Source of the DNA: Tilletiopsis washingtonensis
Lineage: Eukaryota; Basidiomycota; Exobasidiomycetes; Entylomatales
Assembly: GCF_003144115.1 (NCBI RefSeq)
Contig: NW_020312014.1
Location: forward strand, 26,078 to 90,077
Direction of reading: 5' to 3'
DNA length: 64,000 nucleotides
This document shows positions 53,700-64,000 of the stretch, piece by piece (within the stretch, counting starts at the first letter, position 1; every line of letters starts with the position of its first letter). Below the pieces are notes generated by a model, which was not told the DNA's origin, did no database searches, and saw only the letters and a program-made list of their open reading frames with translations. The translations under genes and the position numbers were made by a program.

Positions 53700-54374
53700 G
53701 GAGGGCACTGCCGGGCGTGGTGGGGGTGGAGAGCAAGAGAGGGCGCTGCAGTGGCGCAGGCGGGAACGAGGCTCGTGCGCACGGAGCGCCAGCGTGCTCG
53801 ACGTTGCTGCGGCGCACCGTGCGCGCGCATCAAGGCGCGTCTAGGTGGACGGGAGCGCTGCGCCATGCTGCGTCGCTGCCAGCCGCTCAGTAGCGCAGGG
53901 CGTGCGGCATGCGGGGCCGGCTGAAAGTGCATGCCATGCGTGTTGCACGTTCTCACTCACGCAGTGCTCAGAGCACACGAGCGGCCGTCGTTGCTTGCGT
54001 CCACTTCATCAGACGCTGGCGCGGCGCCACAGCAGCCTGGTGACTCGGTCTGACGCGTGCGGGTGCTCCGCGACAGGCCGGCACGGCACCGCGGCGTGCT
54101 GAAGGTGGGCGTCAAGGGCATCTGAAGCGTCATCTGTTCGAGAAAAGAAGGACCGAGGAAGCGATACAATGTGTGCCTGTGGGCTGGTGGGCTGGGTGAG
54201 GGGTGCAAAGAGCGGCACCGAGAGGCGCGAGGGACCGAGAGGAGCGAGAGAAGAGATGGAGAGAGTGCTGAGGGTGTCTCGACGCAGATGGGAGAGTCGC
54301 GGACCTGCCGCGCATGGACCCTCCGTACGTGTGCTTGGCTAGCGCGTGGCCAGGAGCAAGCAGCGCAACAGGGC
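53700..54374. other. Intergenic: ADP-ribosylglycohydrolase promoter and 3' flank of the secreted-protein gene
   Basis: 675 bp without a supportable gene. Contains a GAGAG-rich patch around 54220-54270. No RNA gene recognised. Confidence 0.5.
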
Positions 54375-55335
54375 TTAGGCGTCAAAGGCGCGGTACAGAA
54401 TGGTGCCGCTGCTGAACTGCGTCTTGCTTGTGGCGTAGAGCAGCCCGGAGCGCAGGAGGTCGTAGGAGAGCTGCGGCTGCGCCTTGGTCACGTATGCCAG
54501 GCGGTAGTTCTTGTTCTTGTACGACAGGCCGTTGTACTCGCTCTTCGTCATGCGCCACCAGCTGCCCTCGGACGAGGCATCGTCGCGCCCCGCGCAGGCC
54601 TTGGAGACGAACTGCAGCGCGTTGGCCTCTGTGCGCGCGCGACGACGAGGGGGGGCAAAGCAGTTAGCAGTTGTGTGCGATGGTGAGAAAGATGTGGGTG
54701 GGGTGGGTGGCGTCTGGAGCAGCGGTTAGGCAATGTGCGTAAAAACCCCCTCTCGCGCTAGACCACGACTAACACATTTTTCGTGTGTGCGGCCGGGAGA
54801 AGCAAGGCATGCGGCCCATCTACGTCGGCCCGTAGCACCACTCTCCCTCTCTTCCTCACGACGTCGTCGCTCGTTGCTCAACCACTCACTCTTCGTCGCA
54901 GGAATGGCGTGCACGCAGGTGCCCTGGCGGAGGATTCCGGGTCAGCACGAAGGTGCAAAGGGGGGTTTGGACAGACGACGAGGGATTACATACCTTCTGC
55001 GTCCTCAGCTGGCCATAGAGCACCTGCTCTCCATCCTTCTGCTCCTCCTTGAAGCCCATCCACTGCGAGTCGCACGCATAGAACGTGAGGTCCTGGCCCT
55101 CGCGCACGCCGTTGGTGGCGCCGATGAGGCGGAACGACTGCGTCTTCTGCGGGCTGACCCACAGGCCTTGGCGCTGCTGGCGCTCGCGCTCCAGCGTCCA
55201 GGGACCGGAAGCGATGGCGCGGCAGGAGAGGGCGCCGGGAGCACGCGGCACGAGCTCGGCGCCGTCGTTGGCGGGCGCGGCGACGGCTGCGCCGGCGAAG
55301 AGAAGGCCGAGGAGGAAGGAGGGAGAGACGAACAT
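54375..55335 (-). CDS. Small secreted protein of unknown function, 197 aa
   Basis: Two exons (55335-54994 and 54626-54375) join in frame through a 367-nt intron with a GTATGT donor, unlike the local GTGAGT norm. The first 20 residues form a clear signal peptide (hydrophobic LLGLLFAGAAVAA, predicted cleavage after it). The mature part has three cysteines (38, 88, 125), one N-terminal to LERERQQRQGLWVSPQKTQ and one in FYACDSQWMGF, and ends SGTILYRAFDA. Aromatic- and Gly-spaced strands with repeated Q-x-x/G-x-W patterns hint at an all-beta fold such as a beta-trefoil, but I do not recognise the family. Secretion is well supported; a host- or wall-associated role is conjecture. The intron also contains a 7-G run. 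Confidence 0.72.
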
Positions 55336-56075
55336 GGCTTGAGGACGAGCGATGGGGTGAGGGGCGAGTGAGAGAGGCGGGCGAGGGAGAGACGTGAGCG
55401 AGAGTGGGCGAGAGAGAAAGCGTCGGGCGAGAGAGCGTGGAAGGGTGAGAGAGAGCGTGAAGAGACGTGCGAAGTGACGAAAGGCCGATGTGGGTGATGG
55501 GGTGAGAGAAGCGGTCGGTGCGAAGAGGTGAGTGTGGGGGGTGCGTTGGATGCGAAGAGAGGGGTGGTGGTGGTGAGTGTGGTGAGAGAGGGCGCAGGCG
55601 AGGCAAGGCAAGGGCGTGCCTGTGCAGGTGTGCCGCCTGCCGCTAGGACGCCGAGGCGCGCCGCGCGCGCCTGCCGCGGCTGCGCGCCTGGGTTGCGGTG
55701 CCGCGCGGTTCGCCTCTCGGCTCGCTCTGCCTTCAGCGCCGCCCGCTCTGCCTCTTGAGCTGTGCAGCTGCCTACCAGACGCATCCCTCAAAAGCTTTGC
55801 GCTCCATCCATCCGCAGCATGGCGTTGCCGCATGCTTTCGTTGCCCCGCGTGCTGCGGCAGCGAGGGCGCAGAGAGAGAGCATCACTCTGACTCTGACTC
55901 TCTCGCAGCGCAGGCGCGCCGACGCACGCGGCGGGACCCCGCGACGGGACGAGACCAACAGAGGGGGCAGGCACGAGAGCAGCCTCTCTCGTGCCATCAG
56001 GAGGCGGGCCGAGCGCGCCCTTCCCGCATGCAGGCGCGCCGCCGGCAGGACCGCGCCGTCGTCGAGCCCTTCTCC

Positions 56076-56113
<38 letters not shown>

Positions 56114-57567
56114 TTGCGCTCGACGACGAGGAGTGGGCTGCCGTTTGCCTGGAAGCTCAAGGTCTGCTACAACAACGCAGCGACATGCTCAGAGCTTCAA
56201 CGTGATGGTGGCCCCGCGCCTGATGCTGCGTCTTGCACTCGACTGCACGCCGAGCGGCTGGCGGCGCCGTCCCTCATCACGCTTCCGCGCGCCCTCTAGG
56301 CGTCTCATCTGCAGGCTGAGCGCTGATGATGCTGCCGCCCGCATCCGCATCCGCATCGCGTCCTCGAGCTGCAACATTGCCTCTCCTTTGATACAGCCTT
56401 CATCTCGGCGCCGGCTGCGGTCTGAGAGGGCGGCGATGCTGATGGCGGCGACGAGAGCGTGCATGCAGCAGCGCCCGATGGGCGCCGCACGCCGCGTGCC
56501 CGCCAGGAGCTCCTTGCACCCAAGAGGAAGCGAGAGCGCACCGCAGCCGCACACCCCGCAGCGCCAGCACCAGCAAAAGAGGCGAGTCGAGTGCCGGCAG
56601 AGACAAGCGTCCGTGCCCCGGTGCCGCTGCAGCGTGCGAGGCGCAGGGCTCGCTTGGCGCTGCTGCGAGGCACGCACACCTTCGCTGCAGCGCTGCGTCT
56701 CGTGTGCGCCGCCGCCGCGGCCCCCGAGATGAGCTTCTCGCGCGGGCGGCGATCGGCGCTCTGACTCTGACTAGACTGCCGAGCATCTTCATCTGCCGCG
56801 CGGCTGCGCCGCGATGAGCAGAGCCCGAGCTCCTGACCGCTGCCGCTGTGGGGGGAGAGGGAGGCGGCAGAGCCCGTCACGTGCACCCAGCGCTCCAGCG
56901 GTGCAGGGGGTGAGGGGAGCGGCCGTCGCGCTCATCTTGCGCCGCAGTGCAGTAGAGCTGCAGCAGTGCGCCGTTAGAGCAAGGATGACCTCGCAGCGAC
57001 GAGGCATCGCGCCAGGCTCCCAGTCTCGTGCAATCCTCCAGAGCAGCTCGCATCTCATCCTCTCGCGTGGCAAGAGCACGACAGCCGCGGCGGCGAGAGC
57101 GACAGCGTCAGGAGGTGTCGCGCGTCGCGTCGCTTGCAGCAGCGCGGCGAGAGCGTGGGAGCGGCTGCTGGGTGATGCGGCCGCTGGGCTGGGCGGGCAA
57201 GGCGGGCCGCGCGCAGGCGGCGGCGGCGAGGCGAGCCTTCGTCTCGGCGGCGCCGCGCGCGCTCCTCTCTCTGTCGCCGCCGCGGCGTCACTCTCTGCTG
57301 CTCGCCGCCATCACACTGTCTCGCCTGCGCTCCTCTCATCTCCACCTCGCGCACCTCGGGCCATGGCTGCGCACACCTGCCTCTAGTCTGCCGCCTGCAC
57401 CGCACCTTGCCTTCCCTGTTACTCGCCTTTCCACGCTTCCGCCTCGCGCGCCTTTTCTTCTCTTCGTCGCGCCTCCTCCACACGCTGCCGCGCAGCAGAG
57501 GCGCACACGCGCGCCGGCCCTCCGCCGCCGGTGTCCTTGCTGCTGAGCAGCAGCAGCACGGCTCGCC
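55336..57567. other. Long intergenic region with C35 tract, divergent promoter
   Basis: 2.2 kb between the divergent secreted-protein and Ser-rich genes. Plus-strand 55340-55620 is GAGAG/GTG-rich, i.e. a CT-rich leader on the minus strand. A 35-C homopolymer lies at 56079-56113, and CACGTG occurs at 56878-56883. Open frames are Arg/Ala-rich and overlapping; none is supportable. Confidence 0.5.
56079..56113 (+). repeat. C35 homopolymer tract
   Basis: Thirty-five consecutive C, the longest homopolymer in the window, in intergenic sequence. Likely length-variable; on the opposite strand it is a G-tract able to form stacked quadruplex structure. Confidence 0.95.
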
Positions 57568-60500
57568 ATGTCATCTGCGCTGCCCGCACTCGCCCGCGAC
57601 GGCTCGTCCGGCTCCGCGCTGCTCACGCCCAGGCGCCCGCCGCGGCCGCCGCGCGCTCTCACCAGCGACGGCACGCCTGCGCGCGGCGGCCTCAAGCCCG
57701 CGCTGGCGGGGCAGGCCGAGCGCCTCGGCACCTCGCACGAAGGCAGCACAGACTACGACCTGACGCCGCGCAAGGGACACCTGCCCACGCCGCCGCAGAG
57801 CGAGACGACGAGCAGCGGCAGCGGCAGTGCGCGTGCGGCGTCGCGCCTGCGCACCGACATGGCACGCTCGGCGACGCAGAGCTCGGCGGGATCTGCGGGG
57901 CGACGCAGCGAGGCGGGCAGCACGTCGATCAGCTCGGGCTCCATGCGGCGCATGAAGGTGGCTGATGTGCAAGTGAGTCCGAGAGTGGCTCCCTCTGCGG
58001 CAAGGCCACTGACGCTTTGGCCCAGATATCGCCGCCAGCCTCGCCGCCGCAGTCGCTCGGCCGAGGCGATGTCAGTCGGCGCAGCTCGACGTCTACGATG
58101 CGCACCGTCGAGTCTCGCGATGAGGCATTCGCACGGCGGGCCCCGCCCTCAGCGGCGCAGAACGGCTCGCACACGGCCGGGCGTGCCAGCGCCGAGCGCG
58201 TGCGCAGAAGCGCGCGCCACGAACAGGAGATCACGCAGATCCGCTCCGAGTCGCGCGCGGGGCGCTGGGGCGACGAGTCGGACGAGGAAGGCAGTCGCGC
58301 TTCCAACGGACAGCTGGCTTCGAGGCCCAGTCCTGGCCGAAGAGGCACGCTCACCGCGCAGTCGAGAGGCGGCGCAGAGAGCAGCACGGCGACGGACACG
58401 TCCGGCACGGAAGGTGCAGGCCCTGCAGCTGGGCGTCGACGCTCGCGCAAGAAGAGCTCTGCAGCCAGCTCCTCCAACAGTCGCAATGCGGGCGCGGCAC
58501 GGCACGCGCGGCAGCAGAGCTCCACGAGCCAGGCGGAAGAATGGGTGCGCAGCGACTCGCGGCGCTCGACGCTCGACTATGGCCCAGCACGGCGCATCAT
58601 TAGCCCACGCCTTGGCTCCGAAGCATCCACCGAACGCTTCTCGGGTCGCTTTGCGTCGCAGTGGAGCGACGAGGTCGTCTCGAGTCCGACAGAGGGAGAG
58701 AGGCAGCCCAACTTTGCAGCATCGGCGACGCTGTCGCGCATTTCGCCGCGTCGCGCTCCGCTGCCGCTCGAGTTTCGTGAGCAGCCGAGCACTGCGAGGC
58801 AGGCCAGCCTGCAGAACCGCTTCCGCAGCAGCTCCATCACGAGTGCGTCGGAAGAGCAGGACACGAGCACCGAGAGCATCGCGGCAGGAAGGAGCAGCCA
58901 CGACTTGTCGTTCGAGACGAGCTCGGGCCTGGGCAGTCGCCGCGTGCCGTCGAGCTTTGCCGGACGACGCCGCCATGCGTCGGACGCCAATGAGTTGCCG
59001 AATGGCAACTACGACGGACGCGCGGGCAACCAGAGCAGTCGCCTCTCCGTCGACAGCTCGTCTGCCTCGCGGCATCTGGCACGCACTCGGCACAGTGCCT
59101 CTGCCGCCGGGGTGCCGCGCAGTCCGCGCGAAGAGATGCCCGAGCTGCCGCCGCTCTCGCCCAGCGAAATCATTCGCCAGCGCAAAGTCTCGTCGTCGTC
59201 TGCGCGCTCCAGCGGCAGCGCCTCGGAGCTGCTGCGCACCGCGTCGCGCGCCAGCTCGCGCCTCGTGCACGGCAGAGACGTGTTCGACGAGGCGCCGCCG
59301 TCGATGGACCGGGCGGAACGTCTGCAGATGCTGAGGCAGAGGCAGGAACAGATGCGCACTGTTGGCACAAATACGGAGAGGCGATCTGACGTGGACGAGG
59401 TGTGTGGTCAAGACGTGCTCTTGATGCACACATTGCTGATCATCCCTCTTTTCAGCTGCGCTCGCAGATCAACGACTTGGCCATGACGAGTACGCCGCGG
59501 AGCGACTCGCGCGCCTCGAGTCGCGCCTCGGTGCGCCCTGCGTCGACGTACAGCACGCGCACGCACGACGTGCTGGGCACTGACCGCGCCGCCTCGCGCG
59601 CGTCGTTCACCGAGCCGCGCCAGAGTGCCGCGCTGCAGCGTCGACGGCCCTCGGTGACGGAGCGCGGCTTCGAGTCGGTGCGAGGCGCGGCGCCGCGCAA
59701 CCACGAGGAGCTGGGCCTTCGCTCGCAGAGCCGCGCCTCGGAGCTGCCGCTCAGACGCTTCACGACGACCAACGACTTTCCGGAGCGCGCACCGGCCACG
59801 CCAGACGCCTCGCTTGGCCGGCTGGGCTCGCAGTCTGCCGTGCTGCCGAGCTCTGCACGCTTTGCCTCGAGCAGCACCTCGGCCTCTGCGGCAAAGCTGG
59901 CGGATGCCAACAACATGATGCACGAGCGCAACCTGCAGAACGCATTTAGCATCTTTGATCGCCACTTTGCCGGACCTGCCACGCCCTCGACGCCCTCGCG
60001 AGGAGCGGAGTGCAGCGAGCTGGTGAGCCACTTCCGCGAGGTCACGGCGGCAGCGACGCGCATCAACGTGGATCTGCGCGCCGTCGTGCAGGAGGTGGTG
60101 CAGGCACAGATCGATGCCGAGCTGGCAGAGAGCGCCCATGGACGTTCGACTGGCGCCGCCGCGGCATTCGAGCACATTGATCGGGCACTCTCGCAGGTGC
60201 TGAGGCAGAGCGACGATCAGCTGCGCAGCCTCTGCGACGGCCTCATCGCCTTTACGCGCGCCGAGCGCGAGCGCGACCGCATGCGCCGCGTCAGCGAGAA
60301 CGGCAGTGTCACGTCGTCGTCGCGGCCGCTGAGCCGCATGTCGCTCAGCCAGCATACGAGTCCAGTGCGCCCGCAAAGCAAGGCCGATGCTCGCCAGGCG
60401 CCGCCGGCGTCGCGCACGGGCAAGCACAGTCCGACGGCAAGCAGCACGTCCGAGGCGCGCAGTGCACACAGCCACAGCTCGGCCGGCGACCGCGGTGCCG

Positions 60501-61209
60501 CCAGCAGTCCCAGTGTGCGAGCTGCGGCCGAGCAGCGCCACCGAAGGCACTTTACCGATGCAAGCGCGGCGTCTTCGTCGTCGTACGCCTCGCCCACGCC
60601 CGCCGGCCTCAAGCTCGCGGCCGCCTCGCCGACGCTCAACGTGCCGCCGCGCGTGCGCTCGACGCTCTCGCGCGCGCACTCGCGTGCGGCGTCAGAGGTG
60701 CTGGCCCACGCCGCCTCGCACGCTGCCGAGCACGGCGGCACTGGGCGGCAGCGCGAAAGCACCGCAGGCACGGTGCGGCCCTCCGAGACGCTCTCGCCGC
60801 AGCGCGCCACGCTCAGCTTCCCCACCGTCAGCGCGGCCACGGCGACGATCTCGCGCGCCGAGGACGACTCGCTGAGCCGGGCGCATGCGCGTGCCAGCGA
60901 GCCGATGGCCCTGGCTTCCGCTGCTGCAGCAGATGCGGCGGCGCCGTACGACTCGCCTGGCGCCGCGCTCTCGAGGCGCAACACCATCTCCACGAGCCCG
61001 GCCACGCAGCGCATGTCGCGCGACTTTACGCGGCCGTGAGTGGCAGTGGCCCGGGATGCATGGCTGCTCGTCGTCTTGGCTGACCCAATGCTCGGTGCAG
61101 TCCGCGCCACGACTTGATGCAGCCGGACGAGCAGCAAGACGAGAGCGGCACGTCGACGCAGAGTGCCTCGACGATGCGCCGCATGCTCTACCTCTCGCGC
61201 GGGCGCTGA
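57568..61209 (+). CDS. Large Ser/Arg/Ala-rich, mostly disordered protein, 1155 aa, unrecognised
   Basis: Exons 57568-57972, 58026-59399, 59456-61035 and 61101-61209 join in frame to 1155 aa. It is dominated by Ser, Arg, Ala and Gly with many SRxS/RSxS-type phosphorylation-like sites. Ordered islands are few: MRRMKVADVQ joined to ISPPASPP (about 127-143), a charged helix RAERLQMLRQRQEQMRTVG ending exon 2 that continues into LRSQINDLAM, and a longer helical region about 740-870 (MMHERNLQNAFSIFDRHF, SELVSHFREVTAAATRINVD, LRAVVQEVVQAQIDAEL, FEHIDRALSQVLRQSDDQLR). The end is STMRRMLYLSRGR, echoing the earlier MRRM. No membrane helix or signal peptide. Layout would suit a cytoskeletal, polarity or spindle-pole scaffold, but there is no recognised domain. 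Stops of this gene and FAP1 are 128 bp apart. Confidence 0.8.
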
Positions 61210-61337
61210 GTCGGCCCCCCTCGTCCCTCTCTTCTCCTCTCGACGACGGCAGCATCACGTGGCAGGCCCGCTGATGACTTGCCACTCTGCAACTAGAATC
61301 GCATTTGTCGCTTCTTCTAGCTAGCCAGCTAGCCCTT

Positions 61338-64000
61338 CTACTCTTCCTGCCAGTCGTCGGGCACCGCCGGCGCCGGCACGGCGGGGATGTGCACGACGGA
61401 GGCGGCCGTGCCGTTGGGCTGGCGCAGCACGGTCGCTGTGCGCGCCGGGGCGCCCCAGGCGCTCGGGCGCGCCGGCGCGGGAGCCGCGGCGGCGGCGGCG
61501 CCGGAAGCCGCGGCCGCCCAGCCGCCGGGGCGCGAGGTGGGCGTGGTGGTGCCGGAGCTCGACGTGCCTCGCGAGAGACTCTGGGCGCCCGGCACTGACT
61601 TGGCCGAGGCATCCTCGCGGCGCAGGATGCGCTTCGTGACCGAGTCGAGCGAGACGGCGACGACGTGCGCGGCACAGTGCTCGGCGCGCGCCAGGAGCTT
61701 GACGCTTGCGCCACAGGCGAGCAGGCGCGCCGTGTCGGCGGCAGAGATCAGCACGTCCTCGTCGCCGAGCCAGCGCAGCGTGAAGGGCACGTGGATGCTG
61801 CGCTGCAGCAGCGTCTGCAGCGACGCCGCATCGTGCCCAAAGACGCGCTCGAGCAGCAGGGCGTTGAGCGGCGCTTGCGGCGCAAGCGCCTCGGCGCGCC
61901 GCAGCTGGCCCAGCGCCGTCGTGCGTGTCGAGGAGCGAGTTGCGCTGCTGGCGGCCTCCTGCAGTGTTGGCGAGGGAATCTTGCTGAACTGCTGCCGGCG
62001 CAGAGAGACGGAGCGGCCGTCGAGTGACTAAGGGCAAGCGCACAAAGTGTGTGTGAGAGGTTATCCCTCGGCAAGTGCAGGGGCACACAGCAGCTCACCT
62101 CGCTGCCCAAATTGTACATCTTCGCCAGCGCCTGCTCGAACTCGCGCTGTGTGCGTCCAGACGGCGGCAGCACAATGCCGTGGCGCGAGCTGCGGATGCT
62201 GCAAGGGCGAACAGCGGGTCAGCTTTGCACACGAGCGCGGGAGTGGGTGGGAAGGCACCGGGCGCAACGGCGCCGGGGGGGGGGGGGGGGACGAGGCACG
62301 ACCGGACCGGCGCGGACCACTCACAGGTCGGTGTAGATGCCCTCGAGCTCGGCGACGAGCCTCTTGTTCTCGACGCAGTACTCGATCATCCACGGCTCAT
62401 ACTCGACGCGCACGGCCCGGTCGCTCGGGTTCAGCCCGAGCGCCACGGCCAGGCTGGCATTGCGCGCCGCGAGGGCGCATGCGTCGGTGCAGCGCAGCTT
62501 GCGCTCGCTCGCCTGCGAGTGCAGCGAGGCGCCACAGCGCGCGCGCTGCTGCAGATTGCCGCAGGCACACTCGAGCGTCACGTTTGCCACACACGGCTCC
62601 GTCTCTGGGCAGGCTAAAGGTATCATCAGAGGGTCAGCCGCGCGCGGGGGCCCCGTGGTGGCAACGCTGGTCTGGCCTGAGAAAACTCACCTGCAGGAGC
62701 ATGGCAAGGCTGCGTGCAAGGGTGGCCACAGCGCGGCCGAGGCTTGCCGCATGGCTGCGTGCACGGCGCACACTCGCCCGGCGCGTGGCAAGTGGCGCCA
62801 CAGCGATGGTAGCCGCAGCCGAGCGTCGCGCCACACACGGCGCCGCATGTGACGCGCTGCCGATGGCACGGCACGTTTTGCACGAGATTGTGCTTTGCGC
62901 ACTGTGCGCCGGGGGAGGGGGGGGGTCAGCAGTGAAGAAATGCTCGGAGAGACGGAAGAAAAACAGCAAACGCACCTGACAGGGCTTCTCGACTAGGTAG
63001 ACACACGGAGGACACGGCTCTTCCTCGTGGCAGTTGTGCTGGCGCAGGGGGCCGAGTCTCAGCATGATGGTGCCGGCGGCTCAACAGTCTCACACGGGCG
63101 GCTCACCTGCTGTTTCGGATGTCCATACTGGCAAGTCGAGGGGCGCGTGCATGGGAAGTTGCACTGTATCTGCGTGCCGCACGGCACGGGCGGCTCCAGC
63201 ACCGTCTTGCCGCAGTGGCAGCTCATCTCCTCGAAGGAGGCCAGCAGACACGGCGCACACGGCCCGCGATGACAGCCGACGGGACACTTGTGCAGGCCGC
63301 ACGAGAGCGGCTTTTGGCACGGCACGTCGCAGGCGTGCAGATGCGCCGGATCTTGCTCTTCCAGCTCGGCGGCGGTGGGGCGGCGTTTGGCCTTGGACTT
63401 GGCTTGGAAGTAGAGTGGGCAGCAACTGGCGCCCAGATCGCAGCGCAAGTCAGCGTCCTCTCTCTCTCACGCAGTATTCGACACAGTCCCCCCTCAAGCC
63501 AAGCCTTTGTAACTCACACGCGCCGACACTCGTGTTTGCCGCAATGTCTCAGTGCGCGACACAGAGTCTGGCACAGAACCTCCTCCTCGGCGCCCTGGCT
63601 CTCGCGCTGCCGCACGCAGCACGGCAGTGTCTGCTTGGTCTCGCCGCAGCGACACGGCGACGTGGTGGGCACGGCGCACGGCGCACAGGGGCCGTGATGA
63701 CATGCCTCGCGACAGGCATGCCCGCAGCCGGGATGCAGACGGGAGCAGGTGCGCGCGCACGTCGGCACTGCATCTGAGAAGGCCAGAGAGAGAGTGGGGG
63801 GAGTAAGCAAAGGGCACCATCCCGCGCGCCTGTGGAGGAGAACGAGGAGGGAACAACCAAAACGCACCCTCGCAGGAGGTACGCCCCTCGACGGGTGTGG
63901 CGCCGCAGGGACATGTCGTGACTTGGGCGGGCGAGAAGGGACATTGCTTCGGCTGCCTGGAGAGAGGGTGGCATGCTTGCTTGCAGCTATGCTTTCCGCA
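61338..64000 (-). CDS. FAP1: FAP1/NF-X1-type zinc-finger protein, C-terminal part, 5' truncated at window edge
   Basis: Homologue of NFX1 and yeast Fap1, nuclear Cys-rich proteins with repeated NF-X1 zinc fingers and a C-terminal R3H-like region; yeast Fap1 binds FKBP12 and human NFX1 is a transcription factor with E3-like activity. The window enters mid-array: CGKHSCKQACHP-type spacing near 63990, then HPGCGHACREACHHGPCAPC, CGLHKCPVGCHRGPCAPC, CQYGHPKQQ, HNCHEEEPCPPC, CGYHRCGATCHAPGECAPC and CGHPCTQPCHAPAG. After the fingers come RCTDACALAARNASLAVALG, VEYEPWMIEYCVENKRLVAE (NFX1 post-finger helix), GRTQREFEQALAKMYNLGSE (R3H-associated) and an Ala-rich tail ending PAVPDDWQEE. Two introns contain long C tracts on the coding strand. 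The N-terminal RING region would lie beyond 64000. Confidence 0.92.
62275..62290 (-). repeat. G16 tract (C16 on the FAP1 coding strand) in an intron
   Basis: Sixteen consecutive G on the plus strand inside the FAP1 intron that follows YTDL, mid-intron rather than at the acceptor. Confidence 0.9.
62911..62925 (-). repeat. Near-homopolymer G tract in a FAP1 intron acceptor
   Basis: Five G, one A and nine G on the plus strand. On the coding strand this C-rich run sits between a CTGAC branch point and the CAG acceptor, so here it forms the polypyrimidine tract, made of C instead of T. Confidence 0.85.

Noticed and set aside
58149-59429. 426-aa minus-strand frame opposite the Ser-rich gene
   Set aside because: Arg/Ala-rich antisense shadow; the sense frame has clean splice sites and joins to a continuous 1155-aa protein.
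61250-61265. CACGTG at 61256 as a promoter element
   Set aside because: It lies between two convergent stop codons, not in a promoter, showing that some CACGTG cores occur by chance.
1-64000. CRISPR arrays, tRNA or rRNA genes, insertion sequences, retroelement LTRs
   Set aside because: No spaced direct repeats, tRNA B-box with cloverleaf pairing, rRNA-like sequence, transposase or reverse-transcriptase motifs were recognised; a tRNAscan and repeat search would be needed to be certain.

Overview
The window looks like a nuclear contig from a GC-rich, intron-dense basidiomycete fungus. Nearly every gene is cut by several introns of about 48-65 nt, with GTGAGT/GTGCGT donors, a CTGAC-type branch point and a CAG acceptor 10-20 nt further on. 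The proteome (ATG2, NUC1, Scd6, Rpn8, proteasome alpha4, fibrillarin, mitochondrial L16, PUF, Fap1/NF-X1, DUF1279) is fungal. The very short introns, high GC and Ala/Ser-rich linkers would fit Ustilaginomycotina (Exobasidiomycetes or Malasseziomycetes-like), but that placement is inference. No prokaryotic operons, CRISPR arrays or transposons were seen.

Layout, left to right: MFS sugar transporter (+, 1139-3139) | M13 zinc metallopeptidase (-, 3241-6137) | cyclase-family hydrolase (+, 6596-8660) | mitochondrial ribosomal protein L16 (-, 8765-9650) | Fnx1/Vba-type MFS transporter (+, 9843-12189) | 98-aa coiled-coil protein (-, 12266-12814) | aldo/keto reductase (-, 13577-14958) | PUF RNA-binding protein (+, about 16139-20097) | SLC6 symporter (-, 20421-22678) | SCD6/LSM14 (-, 23718-25174) | TMEM41-like VTT protein (-, 25474-27290) | ATG2 (+, 27945-34573) | NUC1/endonuclease G (-, 35189-36900) | mitochondrial seryl-tRNA synthetase fused to a DUF1279/FAM210 membrane domain (+, 37747-40124) | SNF2 helicase (-, 40165-43405) | RPN8 (-, 43891-45409) | proteasome alpha4 (+, 45806-47366) | fibrillarin (+, 47939-49393) | NmrA-like oxidoreductase (+, 51119-52189) | ADP-ribosylglycohydrolase (-, 52254-53699) | small secreted protein (-, 54375-55335) | 1155-aa Ser-rich unknown (+, 57568-61209) | FAP1/NF-X1 (-, 61338 to the right edge, 5' truncated).

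Genes mostly alternate strands, so there are many convergent pairs with 40-130 bp between stop codons and several divergent pairs sharing a promoter. Three divergent pairs join functionally related products: TMEM41-like/ATG2 (phospholipid scrambling and transfer in autophagy), RPN8/alpha4 (26S proteasome lid and core) and NUC1/SerRS-DUF1279 (both mitochondrial). The strongest single novelty is the in-frame fusion of mitochondrial SerRS with a DUF1279 domain, which ties an enigmatic membrane protein family to mitochondrial translation. Coding boundaries below come from reading splice sites and protein frames by eye; no database search was run.
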